A DNA stretch of 64,000 nucleotides. Source: Diaporthe sp. PMI_573 (Eukaryota > Ascomycota > Sordariomycetes > Diaporthales > Diaporthaceae). A program made the position numbers and the translations under genes. Shown in pieces: positions 1-10,725 of this stretch. The DNA lies in contig JAJTUP010000028.1 in the NCBI GenBank assembly GCA_021399435.1, positions 558,001-622,000 on the forward strand, read 5' to 3'. Positions within the stretch are counted from its first letter, which is position 1. The number at the start of each line of letters is the position of its first letter. The notes under the pieces were generated by a model. That model did no database searches, had not been told where the DNA came from, and worked only from the letters and a program-made list of their open reading frames with translations.

Positions 1-1659
1 CAGTTGCCCTCTCGACGAGTGTCCACAATTGAGCCAGCCGCGTACATAGCATGTCCTCCCTCTGGGCAGCTTGTACCCACGGATCTGATTTCAACCCCGC
101 AGTTTGTACAGATATATCGTACGTAATTGCACATGATAACCTGAATATAGTCAGATGACTGTGTTTGCTTGGGGTGGTAGGAGCTTACTTAGTTGATAAA
201 TGGATGTGATCCCAGGTGATTTTCTGAGGTTGAGGTTGGGGATAACAGACATGCTCTCATTCTTCCGGGCGGGGAAGGGTTATATACACAGCCACATGAA
301 AACGACCAGAGACGACTTGCCCAATTTGGCCAACTTCACGGCCAAGTGCAGCCCACACTTCCCGTGCCTGATGCAACCCTCTTAGCCCGTCAATGTGCCG
401 TCAATGTGGTTGGTCTGCAACATCCTTATCTACAATGATTGGACGTCCAGGGAGCTCGCTGATGGTCCAACGAGATGATGTTGATCCCGATGTCCATCCT
501 CCCGGGGCAACCTCGTCTCGCGGGGCAGGCCCCAAATCAGGCGAGCATACGAGTACCCTTCGCTGGGCACACACGAAAAGTACACAACCTACGGACAGAT
601 ATTAGCCTTGTCTCTTCCGTGAAAACACTGCGGGCTTACCAGTAAGAAGCAACCGTATTGGTTCTCCCTCATTCCTACCTATAACCCTGATGCGGTTGGC
701 ATTTCTTCCGTCCCGGGTCACCGCAACACACCGCCTAACTGGGCTGGTTGCCAGACGCTCTCATTTCTTGTTCGATGGTCTTGTGACAGCGAGCGGGAGC
801 CGCTCATCACAAAAGCCAGGCTTATTCCCAGGACCTGTTTCACTCTGACCGAAGATGCCTGGTGCAGAGGGAAGCGAGTGCGGTCAAACAAGCTCAACGA
901 TTATTGCAGGTTCCTTTGTATGAGGAGGGATGCGCCTCGTGTAATCCCTGAGTTATCTTTCCATTAACCAGTGATTTTCTTTTCATACCTTTGCCTGTAG
1001 ACTCCTTGGACAAGTGACAGCCGCTTCCATTGGCCAACGATGGGTCGGTTGGCTAGGCAGAAACACTCCCTAACTGCGTGAAAAGGTACGTGCCATGTCG
1101 GGTATCCGATGAGGCCTTCTCCCTTCTTTATCCTGTTGGTGGCAGTCGTCCAACCCATCGCCACAGGAGAGCTGGCACCATATACCTATGGCCATCCAGG
1201 CAGCCACCTCGTTGAGTTGTTGGCCCAACGCGGCGTCTGACTCTCATGAACCTAGAACTTCCTCTTCCTAGCCATTGTTAAACGTGATCCTTACATCGCA
1301 GCACACGAGGTGGTGGTAGGGCTTTCGTCGCCCTCCACACTGCGAGGTGTTGAGCATCGAGTCTTATCAGAGGAGGCGGCGAGACGTTGCCTAATTATCC
1401 CATCAGTCAAGGTCCGATGGCTGGGATGCTTGGAGAACCTCGTTTTACCTTCGGCCCCGCGAGATTGCTCCGGTGACAAATGCTGATGCGGGTGGCGCGT
1501 TGCATGAGCTGGCGTGCGGCAATTCTGCCATTGGCTGGGATACAACCTCTACTGGGTTATTATCCTTCCTGCTAATGAGAACAGCCTCTTGCACTTAGCG
1601 CTCATTAGCTGAATAGTCAGAAAATTAAACGCCATCTGGGCCAAACGAGGGTATTTAAA
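1..1659. other. No gene recognised
   Basis: Only short open frames without recognisable motifs on either strand. No repeat, tRNA-like fold or splice-linked exon chain was found. It is mixed-composition intergenic DNA lying before the hAT relic. Confidence 0.5.
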
Positions 1660-2560
1660 CCAATGCTAGAACCAGTATGCAAAAGGATCTTCGCAGTTAA
1701 AGTGGTCAGATTTATCCGCACACCAACCCTCATACTTGTCCCCCTGAATCCTCTCTGCTTGGGCAATCAGCTGGCCTTTGAGTTGTTGACGCTTCCTGGC
1801 CTCCCTGTTGAATGGGTTAACAAACCGCCTTTTTTGCGTAGGAAGTAGCAGGTCTGTTGTATTGAATGTAGACTCTACCTTCTTGGTAGAATAGTCCGCC
1901 TGCTAAACCTTTCTGATTATCCCCTTAGCCTTTTGAACCCAATTAGGCTGGTTTGCCCATTGTTCTTCAAAATACTCCTAGCTGTAGCTAGGATGTAGGG
2001 TAAGGGCTGTATAGTAGATAGGCGTCTTGTCCAGCAGTTGATAGTAGTGGTTCATCTTTGCCTACGCAGTGTTTACCCTAATATAAAGGAAGTCTTTCTT
2101 ATTAAGTTGTTAAACTTCCTCCTTGGTTGTCTTTAGTAAGTGAAGAATCCTCTTAAAGCCAAGGATTACATCCTAGATGTTCCTATATGCTCCCTTAAAG
2201 CTATCGTAGTAGGTCCTGGTCTAACCATCCCCTTTAAGGGTTCTAATAACAGTTTTAAAGTTGGATAACAAATCATTAAACTTCTAAAATATAACCTAGT
2301 TATGATTTGTAAGTTTGCTGTTATTGTTTAGGATTCATAGTAAGACCTTACCCTTCTTAAGTATCCCATTTTTTGTGATGTTCTGCTGCTGCTATTTGTG
2401 TTTATACTTAAGGAGGAGGATGTTAAGCAAGGGGTGAAGGGTTAAGGCATGCTAGATTTTATACAGCTGTGATAGCCACCATATGTTGTTATTACATACA
2501 ACCTTTAACAGCTTTTAGCTAGTAGGGAGAGATTAGCGTTATATATTGCTGTTATGAACC
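1660..2560 (-). pseudogene. Degraded hAT transposase relic
   Basis: Conceptual translation of the minus strand across stop codons follows the hAT transposases found intact at 31-35.6 kb. In order it reads RWLSQLYMI-like (WWLSQLYKI, near 2,480), TVIRTLKGDG (near 2,250), DVILGFKRILHLL, LLDKTPIYYTALTLHP (near 2,020), EYFEEQWANQPNW, and an acidic/basic tail ending DPFAYWF near 1,665. The dimerisation domain is missing. At least six in-frame stops are present; several sit where the intact copies have Trp (TGG to TAG) or where CAG/CAA is plausible. The stretch is also AT-richer than its surroundings. This fits repeat-induced point mutation or long decay. Assignment to hAT is solid because motif order and spacing match; the exact edges are not. 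Confidence 0.8.
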
Positions 2561-3066
2561 AACAGGCGTGGCACCAAGGGGACCCGTTTGGGTGACCCAG
2601 GCAACCCGGATCAAATGCCACGACGCCCGCCCCACGGCACTAGTGCCGGCGTGCCATCGCGTCCCCTCGCTTCTCGCCGAGCATTGCTTCTTTCTAGACC
2701 GCTGTAACGATGGGTTGGAGGTTGTTCAATTCTGGTGCTTCATCTCCATTTAGACCTCTTGCTGACCTGCCTCACCACTGTGTGGTATGTGCCGACGAAC
2801 CATACTGCATAGCCCCCGCAACGGGACTTAAGGAGGAGCTCGCCACCTCAAGGCCCAGGGAAGGGGGTGTGATCAATCCATGATGTTCTGGGGGTGGCAT
2901 CGTGGCCAGAAAGGGCTTCCTTGTTCGAGACCTCCAGTTCAGCCTAACACTTCACGCACACCACGGCTGTCTTGTGGATCGAGCGTTTTTTTCCGAGACT
3001 AATGGCAGTAGGCGGCTGGGATTCACCCTCAGGTGTATCCGTTTCCTATCCTCTTTGCCCGAATAA
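2561..3066. other. No gene recognised
   Basis: One short open frame (2568-2753, plus) starts with GTG and has no recognisable domain. The GC content returns to normal compared with the adjacent hAT relic, marking its edge at about 2,560. Confidence 0.4.
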
Positions 3067-3480
3067 CTACGGCATCGGTTCCTCACCAGGCTTCATCGTC
3101 TCGAGGATGCGCACCAGGCGCCTTGAGGCCTCCCTCGAATTATATGCAGCACGCCGCTCGACGAGGTCCGGCGTCTCCTCCATGAGCCAAGCCAGCGTCC
3201 AGTGCCTGTGCGACTCCACGGCCTCCTTCATACTCTGCCGCAGGGCCTCACCCGAGAAGGCGTCCTTGACGCTCGAGAACAGGTTGTGCTCGATAGTCTG
3301 CGCCGCATTCTCTGCCAGTCGGTCCGCCGCGTAGAGAAAGTGTGCCCGCAGCTGCGCTATTGCGTGGTAGAGCGAAGCTTCGCAAAGGGTGACTGGGGGG
3401 TGCGGTGGAGAATAGTCAACGAGTTGCACAGCAATTAGATCAGGTATATGGTGAGTAAGAAAGTAGTCTAAACAAGACAA
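3067..3480 (-). pseudogene. Possible dynamin-like GTPase C-terminal (GED) fragment
   Basis: A 137-codon open frame predicted to be almost all helix. Its layout resembles the GTPase effector domain at the C-terminus of fungal dynamin-like proteins: an aromatic-rich helix (LYHAIAQLRAHFLYAADRLA), then AQTIEHNLFSSVKDAFS, then a helix ending ETPDLVERRAAYNSREA, similar to the GED pattern in which an acidic residue pair is followed by RR and a leucine-rich helix. No GTPase or stalk domain lies upstream on this strand, so it would be a stranded last exon. It could instead be an unrelated helical protein; the call rests on pattern only. Confidence 0.35.
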
Positions 3481-3627
3481 GGCCTAAGCCTTAGAGGGCT
3501 GAGCGCGGTACTGTGACAATAGCTCAGGCTCGTACAAAAGGAAATCTATCTGTATGCCTCCTAATATAATACAAGAAACACCATCGCGGACCAAAGCCGC
3601 CTGGTATATAAGAGCGATTGCTTTTGA

Positions 3628-6600
3628 TCAGTCCTCGGCCTTCTTCGTGGCCTTGGTCCGGAGCTTCATCATGAGATAGACGAGCCCGTAGAAGGCGAGC
3701 ACAAAGATGAAGACGATGCCCACGTTCCGCCAGCCGTAGTACTCCTCCTTGATGTTCAGCGTCTTGAGGTAGTCGCTGCCCTGTGAGTACTGGCAGACTT
3801 GACAGCTAGAGGTGTCACCGGGGTTGAGGAGGTTCGTGGCCGCCCCCATGCCCTGCTGGTAGATCTCCAGGTAGTCGCCGCAGGTCTGGTTGGGCGCTGG
3901 GTCGAAGACGGCGAGCTCGCTGTCCTTACAGTCCACCTTCTTGTCCCAAGTAGTGAAGGTGAGAAGGGCCCCCATGAGATAGTTGAATGGATCAACATAG
4001 TAGAGCCTGCGAGGGGAAGGTTAGCAGACGGTTCAAGCTATTATTGCGATCAGGGGGTTTGGAGCGTACGAGTATTTCCAGACATCAACAATCTGGCTGT
4101 AGGGGGTCATGACACCGCAGAAGGAGACCAGAGTGGTGATGACGAGTGGGTTGACAAGAGATGCAAAGACAGCATTGGGCGTGTAAGCGGCAATAGACTG
4201 CCCAATACCGGTGTAAAGCAGCTCATAGAGGACCTGTACAGATATTAGCCCCTATCCATAGCTTTATGTCACACATGGAAGTTTAGAAGCACGTGTGTTT
4301 GTGTGTGTACTTACCGTGACGAGGAAGATGCTGCCGGCGTGCTTCGGTCCCGTGGGAAGGCCAGCGATGAAGTACCAACAGACATAGTAGAGCACAGCGC
4401 AGACGAGCAGGTAAGGGAACTCGGAGACAATAAGGCCCGTGACGAAGGGACCCCAGTGGTACATCTTGCTCTTCTTCTCTCTCGCCTCGAAGATGTCGCG
4501 GCGGTCGATGAAGAGCGGCTGCAGTTGGCTAATGACACCCGGGGCAACGAAGATGAAGTTGAAGATGGTGAAGAGGTTCTGCTGCAGATCCGTCAAAGAG
4601 TCGCCGATCATGAGGAACGTCAGGCTGTTGAGGAGGGCGAGGCTGATGTGCATGGCGAACTTGTTGTCGAGGTAGTCGGTGTTGCGGAAGAGAGACACGT
4701 TCATGCGGTGCGTAACCAGCTTCGTCTGCGTCCAAATGGAGGCCGCGAACTCGTACCCGTCGTCGGTGACGGACTCTGGGCGACCGGCCGCGTCCTCGAT
4801 CATGCCATCCAGCTCCTTGGTGAACTGGATATACTCTCGCGACTGGAGCCAGACGCGATTCCAGTCCTTTCCATGTCTCCCCTGCCCGGACACAATGTCG
4901 ATCATGTGCTCGGCGGGATTGGCCTCAGGGGGGCAGGGAGCCCCATTCCGTCCAAAGTACTCCTTGACCGTCTTTGCATCTGTGCCAATGTCGCCAAAGT
5001 ACACCGTCTTGCCACCCGAGGTCAGCAGCAGCAGCTTGTCGAACTGTGCGAACAGCTGTGCCGAAGGCTGATGAATAGTGACCAGTACAGCTTGACCGGC
5101 TGCAGTAAGTTTGCGGAGGAAGCGAACAGTGTTAAAAGCAGCTTGGCCATCTAGACCAGAGGTTGGCTCGTCGAGGAAGATGAGGACGCTGGGCTTTGCA
5201 ACCAGTTCGACACCAATTGTAAGACGTTTCCGTTGCTCAACAGAGAGACCAGCGCCCGGGCGGCCAATGAGTGTATGCTCGAGATCGTTGAGCTCCAGGA
5301 GGTCGACAATGGTGTCCACATAACGAAGCTTCTCTTCATCAGGGGTATCTCTTGACTGACGGAGAAGAGCCGAGAACTCAAGAGCCTCGCGAACCGTAGC
5401 CAGAGGCTCATGGACATCAAGCTGCTCGACGTAGCCAGTAGAACGTTGGAACGAGACGGATAGGGGTCTTCCATCCACCTGGACGGAGCCGTGGATGGTA
5501 CCGGCAGTCTTACGCTGTGCGAGAACATCCAGGAGCGTGGTCTTACCGGCACCGGAAGAGCCCATCAGAGCTCCGAGCATGCCTGGCTTGACATAGCCGT
5601 GGACGTTGTCAAGGAGGACCCGGTTGCCACTAGGGGTGCTGACGGTGTAAGTCAGGTTCTTCCACGTAAAGATGCTCTTGTTCTGGAGAAGGCTGGTCTC
5701 GGCTCCCTCGCCGCCAGAGTCGGGGCCAGGGTCAGTCCGGGCCTTCTCCGTCGGCTGCGCCTCTTCGTCACGGGACTGCAGAAGATGCTTGGACCTGTGA
5801 TGAAGCTCGCGGGGGATGAGAAGCTGGCGGCCGCCCTCGCCCATCTGCTTCCACCGGGAGGTGAAGAAGATGGCGAGACCGGCATAGAAGATCCACCAGG
5901 CGACGTTGATGCCAAAATTGCGCCAGACGTTGCTGTGGGAGAAGGACATGCCGTCGAGATACTGATCACCGGTGAGCATCGAGGCGCCGGGGGGCGCGCC
6001 GACGACTCCGGCACACGCTTGGCCGCCGCCACCCATCGCGTACTCGGCTCCGTTGGGGATGAGGTTGGGTCCGTAGCAGGGGATCTCCGTGTTGTGAAAC
6101 TCATTACTGAGGAGGGCCTCGAAGCCGTACGCCATAGGGTTGATCCAGAAAATCCAAACCAGCCACGGGTGCATCTGAGGTTTAATGATCATGTAGCCCA
6201 TATAGACAAAGAGCGCGACGACGGAGAGACCAGAGACTTTGGTGGCAGCGTCGAACGTGGGAAAGGCGGCGCCGACGAAGCGGAAGTAGGAGGTCATAGA
6301 CAAGGCAGTGATGAAGGTGGTAGCCAGGTACGTGAAGAAAGCGCCCGCCGTGGCCTTGAGACCAGTCATCCAGTAGAGAACAATGCCAAATTGAGTGACC
6401 TGGAACGCCAGGATGGGGATATCACCCACGATTTGGGCGATGCAGACGGCCGCGGGATGGTACAGAGCAAAGGAGCGGTGCTTGGCCAGGATAGGCCTGC
6501 CGGTGAAGGAGTCGGTGACTTCTCCCATGGCCAGAAGAGAGTTGTACAGGAGGGAGAAGAAGAGGGCGCCGCCCTTGAGGAAGAGACCGAGGGAGTTGTC

Positions 6601-8016
6601 AGGGGCGTCGTAGAAGAGCGAGCCACCAAGCAGAGCCTGTATGAGGGTGGCGCCCTACTTCATGAAGAGCGTGGCCTTGTCACCCCACATGAGCTGGTAC
6701 TGCCGGATGGTCGCGGAGTGCACCTGGGTTGCAAAGCCGGCCGTGGTCATGGCCTTGTCCGGCACGCCCTTGTGCTTCTGGCGGGAGGCCATCTCCTTGA
6801 AGATGGCCGTGTTCTGGGCCGCCTCGTCGCTGTTGGGGTAGTTCTGGCACTCCTCGAGCATCAGGGGCTTGATCTTGGACTGGTCGTAGGCGTTGCGGAT
6901 CTCCTGTGCGGTCCTCGGGAAGCTGTTCTCGTATCCAGGGGCAATGATACGCTCATGAGGCACCGTCACTCCCGTGAGGAAGTCGCCGCGGTTGGACCCG
7001 GAGTCGCGAGCGAAGCCGAGGCTCTCCATAAAGGGGACAGCTTCCTTCTGGGGGCCATAGTAGATCTGCTTGCCCTCGTCGAGGACGAGCACCTTGTCGA
7101 ACTGCTCGTAGATGCCGTTACCAGCCTGGTAGAGGGTGATAATAGTCGTCAGGCCGAGGACGTCGGTCAAGACGCGAATAGCCTTGACCCATTCCAAGGC
7201 CGTGCTGGCATCAAGACCTCTCGTTGAGTTGTCCCAGCAGAAGACACTGCCGCGGGTGGTAAGGACTTCGAGAATAGACACACGCTTCCGCTCGCCTCCA
7301 GAGACCCCACGGATGTATGCGTCTCCAACCTTGGTTCCTGCGGTGTGTGAAATACCGACGGACCGCAGCAGGAAGTCCTTGTAGAACTTGACGTACTCCT
7401 GGTGGGTCTTGATGCCGGCGGGGAGGTGGTAGGGCACCTTCATGCGCGTGGCGAAGCCGGTGGTTTGCTCCACGGTGAGCGTGGGGAAGAAGATCTCCTC
7501 CTCGGTGTTCATGATGATCTCGCCTCGGTACTGCTTGGCCTCCTTAGCGGGCAAGTTGCCGTATGTGACATCTCCGGTGACCTCTTCGTAGCCAAGTCGG
7601 TTGTTGGCGAGGACACTGAGCAGCGTCGTGCATCCAGCGCCGGGACGGCCGAGCACCAGGAGCATCTCGCCGGGCTTGACGGATCCAAAGGAGTTGTCGA
7701 TGATGGTCTTCTTCTGTTCGTACTTGCTGCTCTTGTGGAAGGGGTAGAGCTGCGAAAGGATGTTCTCGTTGAATGTTGCCTCGGCGCCGACACCGGTGAC
7801 GGTGAGGTTCTGCCAGCTCACGCCGAGCTTCTTGGGCTTTGAGCCGACTTCAGCGTCCCATTGCTGGAGCTGTCGAACCTCCTGTGCCATGTGCCATTCT
7901 TGCGTAGTGCCCGATGCCAGGTCTGTTCCGTTGCTGGTCTTGACTTCTGTTGTTGAAGAGGGTATGCCCTCTGCCAGGGTCGACTTGGACGACACGTTGC
8001 CTGACTCGACAGACAT
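3628..8016 (-). pseudogene. PDR-type (ABCG) full-size ABC transporter with one in-frame stop
   Basis: Three exons: 8016-4315, 4233-4070 and 4006-3628. Splice sites are GTAAGT..ACAG (phase 0) and GTACGC..GCAG; both joins stay in frame and give about 1,414 codons, normal for Cdr1/Pdr5 relatives. The order is NBD1-TMD1-NBD2-TMD2. NBD1 has the PDR-type Walker A GRPGAGCTT, signature VSGGERKRVSI and WDNSTRGLD. NBD2 has the canonical Walker [13 protein letters not shown], the degenerate signature [12 protein letters not shown] and [11 protein letters not shown]. This asymmetry is the hallmark of PDR exporters, which move drugs, toxins or sterols out across the plasma membrane. A TAG at 6657-6655, at the start of TMD1, interrupts an otherwise open frame. 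The divergent Zn2Cys6 gene 1.2 kb upstream is a candidate regulator. Substrate unknown. Confidence 0.9.
6655..6657 (-). other. Premature TAG in the ABC transporter frame
   Basis: The codon lies between FMK and [11 protein letters not shown]. The frame downstream is the same as upstream (6657 to the next methionine codon at 6528 is 43 whole codons), so no intron or indel is needed. Glutamine (CAG) is expected here from the family, so the change would be C to T in a CpA context. A protein ending here would be 453 residues with only NBD1. Confidence 0.85.
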
Positions 8017-9240
8017 TGTGAAAGTTGGAGGACCTCAAGGCAAGCCTGCCGTGGTTGTAAAAGTCGTGTGATGAGAGTTTCGATTGCAGTCTCGATAGGA
8101 CAAGAGCAGGGTTGGGTCTAAATAACAGAGATAAATAACAACGAACGTGGGGGGAGTGGCCAATGCAGGGTAAGTTTTAGCAGGTAAAGAGATGGCGTGC
8201 TGGACTAGATAGTTCCATGCTTGGTAAAATAATGTCTAATTCCGAATCGAGAGGGAGCGCGGTCGGTTTGATGACCGCTTGCGTCTTGTCGGAGTCGGCT
8301 AGATCTTTGTTGGTTGCCAAAGCCTCCGTGTTATGCTGACGCGGGTGTGTGTGTTGGCTCTGTCGGCATCTGGGCGGCTCCGAAAGCATAACAACCTTTC
8401 GGGCCATTGGCTAGCCCTGTCTGGTAAAGGAAATATGGATCTCGTGCGAGGCAATGTGAAGAGAGAGAGGGAGAGGACGAGAGTTGAGAACCGAGGCTGG
8501 AATGGCTGATGAATAGCCCTATGCTCCTAGGACTACACTCTAGGTTCTACAACATATGCAAACAAAACTTACTTCAAACGTGTCAGGCCGCAATTCCAAT
8601 AACCTGACGCCAGACGGAAGCCGTTTCCTGGACACAGTCTTGGTTGACCCTGTATGGATGCATGTGATTATGCCCGGCACGCACCAGTTCGGTTCGGTTG
8701 AGCCTCTTATCATGTCATCATGTGAAGGACACTGCCTGCAATCGAGGGACCCCCAAGCTTTGCATCTAGATTATGGAGCCGCAAGGAGGCTCCTTGAGAG
8801 AAACCTTCCGCGGGCGGTTTACAAGTCAACAAGTTCTGGACACACGGGCGAGTCTCCTTAACTAGTTAACCAGCCAGCGACTCCGTCATCTAGCCCCATC
8901 CGTCGCGTCTTGTCTCGGAATGTGACACATTAGTCAGCTATCAGAGTTTTGGCACGGCGCAAGCCATTCGTCCGTAAACCCTCCGCGGACGGTTTCCCAA
9001 AGGGATCGGGACGGGTGAGCAGTGCCTCATCAGTTTACGCACCAGTGACGCGCTCATTCTCGCACTCGGACTGATTGATGTGAGCCTCAGTCAACTCTAC
9101 TCTCCTCCTCGGCGCCCGGTTGCTCGCTCTACTTGCCGTGCTGCCCGAATATCACGTACGCTTATCGATCCATCCTTTCTTCATCCGATTCTCCCCCTCC
9201 CCCAAGACTCCGATCGGGTTTTGTGTAACCCTTTACAACC
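8017..9240. promoter_or_regulatory. Shared divergent promoter region between the ABC transporter and Zn2Cys6 genes
   Basis: Non-coding 1.2 kb between two divergent start codons. It contains CT-rich stretches just upstream of the regulator (about 9,165-9,235), typical of fungal transcription starts, and a few CGG/CCG triplets (for example 8,809-8,815 and 8,985-8,995) that a Zn2Cys6 protein could bind. No clear inverted CGG pair with conserved spacing was found. Open frames in the stretch (8177-8407 minus, 8556-8861 plus) have no recognisable features. Confidence 0.4.
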
Positions 9241-10725
9241 ATGGGCACCTCCACGATCCATCCGTCGCAACGGCGGCTGTCCTGCGATGTCTGCCGGCGG
9301 CACAAGACAAGATGTCAACGCATCAGGCAAAACGACCCAAAATGTGCACGATGCACTATGCTCGGCGAGGAATGCAATATTGGCGGGCAGAAGAAGGTCG
9401 GGAGACCGAGGAAGTCAGACTCGGCTCCTGGCCAGCGCGCAGGCAAGGAGTCGACTGAGGAACCCCGAGCGAAGCCAGTTCGCTCGCAGAAGAAACAGAC
9501 GACCGCAAAGAACCAGCAGAGCGACCCAAGCCCTTCGAGCGTGTCACCAGACTCGGGCATCTTCCTGAAGATGAACGACCAACATGGAATTGAGATCATG
9601 ATGTTCTCAACAACAACTATACCAACAACCACAACCTCTACAGCGGCGCCGCCGGTTGTTGGAACCACCACAAACGTTGTCTTTGCCCTTGAGTCATCGT
9701 GGCCCGCTGCTGGGACAGCTGAACTGCAGACTTCGTCACTCCCTCCGCCAGTGCCGTGGAACGTCTCGAGTTGCTTCAAGCATAGCTCCGCCTTTGCCGA
9801 TCACGACTGGAACATGGACGAGAACGACGTGTTAAAGACGAAGTCAAGTCAGTCCGACCTCACTGTCACATGCTCAGACCCGGCAAGCCTGGTGATCCCG
9901 GAGCTGGGTGCCCCCATGGGCAGTATCGATCTGTCCGACGCCTTATCCAAGCTGTCCAAGCTCAACAACGACTTACACATCCGCATGGCCGCCATCGAAT
10001 CACATCGGTCCGTCATGACCCTGAACAGCATCCTCTTCCGCGAGGGCCCGCTATTCATCGACAACTCCACGCTCGGAGAGTTCACAATGAGGTCAACACA
10101 GGAGCTCTTCCAGGTGCTGTCGCGGTTCCTCAACAACCGACAGTGCCATGCGCCACTCAACGGTGCGCACAAGCTCGATATCGTGAACCTGCCAGGGCTG
10201 GACGGCCAGTCTTCGTCGCCACATCCCTACGGAGGTGGACACAATGGCCACGGCCAAGGCCCAAGCCCCAACCTTGCCTCCCCCTTCCCATCCGCCTCTC
10301 TGCAGCCGTTGCTGGCTCCTCTTGCCTTGACCATCACGGCGGTCTTCACCCAGCTCATATCCCTCTACGAGGTTTTCCTCAAGCACATGATCCTCTGGCT
10401 CGAGAACATCGCCGCCGAACCCCTCAGGCCCATCCCGGGACTCCGGATCGGCGAGGCGTGGCCACAGGATCTCTGCGCGCAGGGAATCCGCTTTTCCAAC
10501 GCCTCCCTCAACTTGCTGGAGAGAATCGAGCAGATCCTCGGCCTCACCGGGCGGCCCGAGTGGGGAGGGCCGGGCCTGCTGTCCATCCAGCAGATCGATC
10601 TGCTCTGGAGCGTGCTGGACGGCGGCGAGGGCATCGCTCCGGGCCACGGCTTCATGCGGCCGGCGTATGTGAAGAGGTCGCTCCGGAAGGCATCGTCGGT
10701 CCTGAGTCGAGTCATGCCCCGATAA
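9241..10725 (+). CDS. Zn(II)2Cys6 transcription factor, AflR-like architecture
   Basis: Intact 494-residue frame, no intron needed. Residues about 15-46 form the binuclear zinc cluster: CDVC, RRHKTRC, then KC-ARC and GEEC, with a slightly longer than usual loop between Cys3 and Cys4 (QRIRQNDPK). A GRPRK AT-hook-like motif follows at about residue 54, then a Ser/Thr/Pro-rich linker (NDQHGIEIMM..TTTIPTTTTSTA) and a helical C-terminal half without the classical fungal_trans middle-homology domain. That layout resembles AflR-type pathway regulators rather than Gal4/Cys6-MHR proteins. It lies divergent to the broken PDR transporter, so local control of that pump is a reasonable guess. No biosynthetic core genes occur nearby. 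Confidence 0.85.
   Translation: MGTSTIHPSQRRLSCDVCRRHKTRCQRIRQNDPKCARCTMLGEECNIGGQKKVGRPRKSDSAPGQRAGKESTEEPRAKPVRSQKKQTTAKNQQSDPSPSSVSPDSGIFLKMNDQHGIEIMMFSTTTIPTTTTSTAAPPVVGTTTNVVFALESSWPAAGTAELQTSSLPPPVPWNVSSCFKHSSAFADHDWNMDENDVLKTKSSQSDLTVTCSDPASLVIPELGAPMGSIDLSDALSKLSKLNNDLHIRMAAIESHRSVMTLNSILFREGPLFIDNSTLGEFTMRSTQELFQVLSRFLNNRQCHAPLNGAHKLDIVNLPGLDGQSSSPHPYGGGHNGHGQGPSPNLASPFPSASLQPLLAPLALTITAVFTQLISLYEVFLKHMILWLENIAAEPLRPIPGLRIGEAWPQDLCAQGIRFSNASLNLLERIEQILGLTGRPEWGGPGLLSIQQIDLLWSVLDGGEGIAPGHGFMRPAYVKRSLRKASSVLSRVMPR

Noticed and set aside
4303..5154. 283-codon plus-strand frame opposite the second ABC domain
   Set aside because: Antisense shadow of the transporter; no domain, and the opposite strand is certain.
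5491..7227. 578-codon plus-strand open frame opposite the ABC transporter
   Set aside because: Shadow of the highly biased transporter coding strand; very high Gly/Glu/Val/Arg content and no motif.
3628..10725. Secondary-metabolite gene cluster around the pump and regulator
   Set aside because: No PKS, NRPS, terpene synthase or tailoring enzyme lies nearby.
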